A stretch of DNA of 24,424 nt. Origin: a virus. Below, in pieces: positions 22,653-24,424 of the stretch (positions within the stretch are counted from its first letter, which is position 1; each line of letters starts with the position of its first letter). The notes beneath the pieces were generated by a model. That model saw only the letters and a list, made by a program, of their open reading frames with translations. It was not told the DNA's origin and ran no database searches. The stretch lies in the IMG/VR virus record IMGVR_UViG_3300007960_003955, positions 1-24,424 of that record. One strand, 5' to 3'. The position numbers and the translations under genes were made by a program.

Positions 22653-22928
22653 GTGGAAGACTTATTTTTTATCAATATAGAAGAAACAGAACTTGATATG
22701 AGAAGAAAGAAATTCAAGACTGCGAATGAATTTTCAATTCATATCGAGAAACTTGCCAAAGAATATAATTTACCAGTAATGGATGTTTTGGTGGATTATT
22801 GTCAGAAAGAGGAGATTGAGTTTGAATCAGTTTCCTCGATGATTAGTACTTCGTTGAAGGATAAACTTCAAGCGGAAGCGATTCGTCTTCACTTAATCAA
22901 AGGTAGCAATGAGAGGTTGCCGATCTGA
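22653..22928 (+). CDS. 33: gp33-like late transcription co-activator
   Basis: A 91-residue protein resembling T4 gp33. That protein binds the host polymerase beta flap and links it to the sliding clamp for late transcription. The matching part is the C-terminal two-thirds: IEKLAKEYNLPVMDVLVDYC and LKDKLQAEAIRLHLIKG against T4 IEKMVEEFGMSYLEA... and IIEKIQSEAIDENLL (recalled from memory). Gene order 33-59-32 also matches T4. It starts at GTG 22653. The stop overlaps the gp59 start (TGATG). The clamp-binding C-terminal hydrophobic end of T4 gp33 is only weakly matched by NERLPI. Confidence 0.78.
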   Translation: MEDLFFINIEETELDMRRKKFKTANEFSIHIEKLAKEYNLPVMDVLVDYCQKEEIEFESVSSMISTSLKDKLQAEAIRLHLIKGSNERLPI

Positions 22929-23515
22929 TGGATCCTTATGAGGTTTATAGATTATACCTCGCTCTTCGGTTGCACTTTACCAATGAGAAATATGATATAA
23001 CCAAGACGCGAGGTGGTGTTAGACCAAGCAGACAAGCATTCTTGAAACGGAATGATCTTTTCTCCATACGCAAAATGGCAAAGACCAAAACTAAAAAAGA
23101 GATTATCGACTTCTTGGTTGCCAATTTCGTCGCGGGAAACAGATGGGGTGGGGTGTTCGACTCAGAAGCAGAACAGAATTATAAAGAATGGCAGACGAGA
23201 ATGCAGCGCCTGACTTATCAATTTAAAGAAGATCTTCAAACAATGTTCAAAGACGGTGATCCGTTTTACTTTGAAGATGGTAAACACCCAGCAATATTAA
23301 AATTGTATTTGGGTAAAAAAATTTCTATAGAATCTATTGCTATTTTGGAAAAACTAGGGTATGTTAGTTCTATAGAAAACGAGTTCTTGGCGGATGATAT
23401 TATTTGGAAAGACTTTATTCATCTGATCAAGAAATACAAGATCTTTGTTAGTGTTGACAAAGATAAATTCAATCACCTCTATTTACAGGAGAAGAACGGA
23501 GTGATGGAAAGTTAA
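22928..23515 (+). CDS. 59: gp59-like helicase loader
   Basis: A 195-residue protein matching T4 gp59, which loads the gp41 helicase onto gp32-coated forks. The N-terminus DPYEVYRLYLALRLHF..KYDITK parallels T4 SVYKLYLMIKQH..KYDVIK. FLVANFVAGNRWGGVFDSEAE parallels FISNLVANQDAWIGDISDAD, and the C-terminal half keeps the helical FKLLQ/FLAD...W pattern. It is slightly shorter than the T4 protein. It overlaps gene 33 by one base and precedes gene 32 with one small gene between, consistent with a replication operon. Confidence 0.88.
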   Translation: MDPYEVYRLYLALRLHFTNEKYDITKTRGGVRPSRQAFLKRNDLFSIRKMAKTKTKKEIIDFLVANFVAGNRWGGVFDSEAEQNYKEWQTRMQRLTYQFKEDLQTMFKDGDPFYFEDGKHPAILKLYLGKKISIESIAILEKLGYVSSIENEFLADDIIWKDFIHLIKKYKIFVSVDKDKFNHLYLQEKNGVMES

Positions 23516-23519
23516 GACA

Positions 23520-23681
23520 ATGAGCAATACACACTCAAGAAAGAATTACGACGAGTATGGGAAGATTCGCCGCAACGAAAAAGATATGAAGAAACCCAGA
23601 AAGCATCGTAAGCAGTATTATAAATATTCCAATGAGGATGAGTATGATGACTTTGACGAATATGATGAATACAAATTTTAA
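23520..23681 (+). CDS. charge-split small protein between genes 59 and 32
   Basis: A 53-residue frame. The first 32 residues are basic (KIRRNEKDMKKPRKHRKQYY) and the last 17 are acidic and Tyr-rich (NEDEYDDFDEYDEYKF). No family is recognised. ATG 23520 lies four bases after the gp59 stop, and the ribosome site would be GGAG about 20 bases upstream or coupling to gene 59. The acidic, aromatic tail resembles C-terminal tails of single-strand binding proteins that recruit partners, which is suggestive given its place before gene 32. The alternative is a spurious low-complexity frame, but its spacing fits well. Confidence 0.62.
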   Translation: MSNTHSRKNYDEYGKIRRNEKDMKKPRKHRKQYYKYSNEDEYDDFDEYDEYKF

Positions 23682-23717
23682 ACACCGCATATACAACGCA
23701 TATAAAGGATATACTGT

Positions 23718-24424
23718 ATGACTAATTCACTATCTGAACTTCGCCGCAATCGCGGTAACTTTGACTCTCTCATGCAAGCAGTTGAGTCTATCTCTGAAAA
23801 CAAAAGCAACAGCAAGGGCGATGATCGCATCTGGAAACCAACTGTCGACAAGGCAGGTAATGGTTATGCTGTGATTCGCTTCCTCCCCGCACCAAAGGGC
23901 GAGAATCTTCCATGGGTTCGGGTCTGGGATCATGGATTCCAAGGTCCGACTGGTAAGTGGTATATTGAGAACTCTCTGAGCACTCTCAATCGCGACGACC
24001 CTGTTATGGAACTTAACTCGGAACTTTGGAACTCTGGTATCGAAGCGAATAAGGAAATCGCTCGAAAGCAGAAGCGTCGTCTCTCTTACTACTCCAACAT
24101 TCTCGTAGTTAAAGATCCTGCCAACCCCGCAAACGAGGGTCAGGTTTTCCTTTACAAGTATGGTAAGAAGATCTTTGACAAGATCAAGGACGTTATGCAA
24201 CCCACTTTTGAAGACGAGAAACCTGTCAATCCATTCGACTTCTGGGATGGTGCTGATTTTAAACTGAAGATTCGTCAAGTTGAAGGTTATCGCAACTACG
24301 ACAAGTCTGAATTTGATGGTCCGCGTCCTATCTCTGATGATGACGATGATATTGAGGCAATCTGGAACAAGCAGCATTCTCTGCAGGAATTCCTCGATCC
24401 GAAGAACTTCAAGTCCTATGATGA
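23718..24424 (+). CDS. 32: gp32 single-stranded DNA-binding protein, 5' part
   Basis: The first 235 codons of gene 32; the end lies beyond the window. It matches T4 gp32 through most of the core: AGNGYAVIRFLPAPKG, WDHGFQGPTGKWYIE, LSYYSNILVVKDPANPANEG, QVFLYKYGKKIFDKI, FDFWDGADFKLKIRQVEGYRNYDKS. The N-terminal cooperativity part has LRRNRGNFDSLM in place of the T4 LAST-like region. The T4 zinc site is missing: the stretch after WYIENS is LSTLNRDDPVMELN with no Cys or usable His. AAGGAT lies about seven bases before ATG 23718. This stretch is more G+C-rich than most of the window (65 of 120 bases at 23881-24000), as expected for a highly expressed gene. Confidence 0.94.
   Translation, partial: MTNSLSELRRNRGNFDSLMQAVESISENKSNSKGDDRIWKPTVDKAGNGYAVIRFLPAPKGENLPWVRVWDHGFQGPTGKWYIENSLSTLNRDDPVMELNSELWNSGIEANKEIARKQKRRLSYYSNILVVKDPANPANEGQVFLYKYGKKIFDKIKDVMQPTFEDEKPVNPFDFWDGADFKLKIRQVEGYRNYDKSEFDGPRPISDDDDDIEAIWNKQHSLQEFLDPKNFKSYD

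Noticed and set aside
23619-23626. TATAAATA as a possible late promoter for gene 32
   Set aside because: It is formed by Tyr-Tyr-Lys-Tyr codons of the small charged protein. Distance to gene 32 is plausible but there is no other support.
23730-24377. 215-residue minus-strand open frame
   Set aside because: It is antisense to gp32, which has strong family similarity on the plus strand; the minus frame is a by-product of codon bias.
1-24424. CRISPR arrays, ordinary tRNAs, rRNA genes, insertion sequences
   Set aside because: I saw no spaced short repeats, complete tRNA cloverleaf, rRNA-like sequence or transposase on either strand.

Overview
The window reads as part of the genome of a T4-like marine myovirus. 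The right end has the T4 replication and late-transcription order: a gp33-like late co-activator, a gp59-like helicase loader, a small basic/acidic protein and the gp32 single-strand binding protein. PhoH, a SleB-type hydrolase, a 2OG-Fe(II) oxygenase, and a dense block of tightly overlapping sugar and surface-modification genes fit the same picture. The circularly permuted tmRNA gene, whose tag begins AND and ends ALAA, and the curli-type genes point to a proteobacterial host, most likely alphaproteobacterial. A SAR11-type host is plausible but not proven here.

Layout. (1) 1-4257: a four-gene, translationally coupled operon of CsgG (3' part only), a curlin-repeat protein, a FecR-domain protein and a CHASE2 transmembrane adenylate cyclase. 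(2) 4217-5167: the only minus-strand island, with three small unknown genes and two strong sigma70-type promoters. A divergent plus promoter sits at 5201-5229. (3) 5256-16589: an almost gapless run of a conserved small phage protein, a methyltransferase-like protein, two paralogous radical SAM proteins, an NAD-dependent epimerase, a GT10-like glycosyltransferase, three SGNH-fold proteins, a carbamoyltransferase and two unknown phage proteins. It is followed by a clear intrinsic terminator at 16639-16673. (4) 16704-19761: PhoH, a PD-(D/E)XK nuclease, a small unknown protein and two glycosyltransferases. (5) 19753-20855: an AT-rich methyltransferase flanked by 60-bp direct repeats, each holding a T4-type late promoter (TATAAATA), then a permuted two-piece tmRNA gene. 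(6) 20880-22651: SleB hydrolase, 2OG oxygenase and sulfotransferase-like protein. (7) 22653-24424: genes 33, 59, a 53-residue protein and gene 32, which runs out of the window.

How the parts may work together (inference). The curli/FecR/cyclase operon could export a fibre-forming or secreted protein and raise cAMP in the infected cell. The large middle block could build and decorate a glycan or modify surface molecules of host or virion. The tmRNA would supply a phage-specific ribosome rescue and tagging RNA late in infection, with the gp33-like protein serving the TATAAATA promoters in front of it. The two most notable items are the phage-borne permuted tmRNA, with its duplicated 5' flank, and the curli-cyclase operon.
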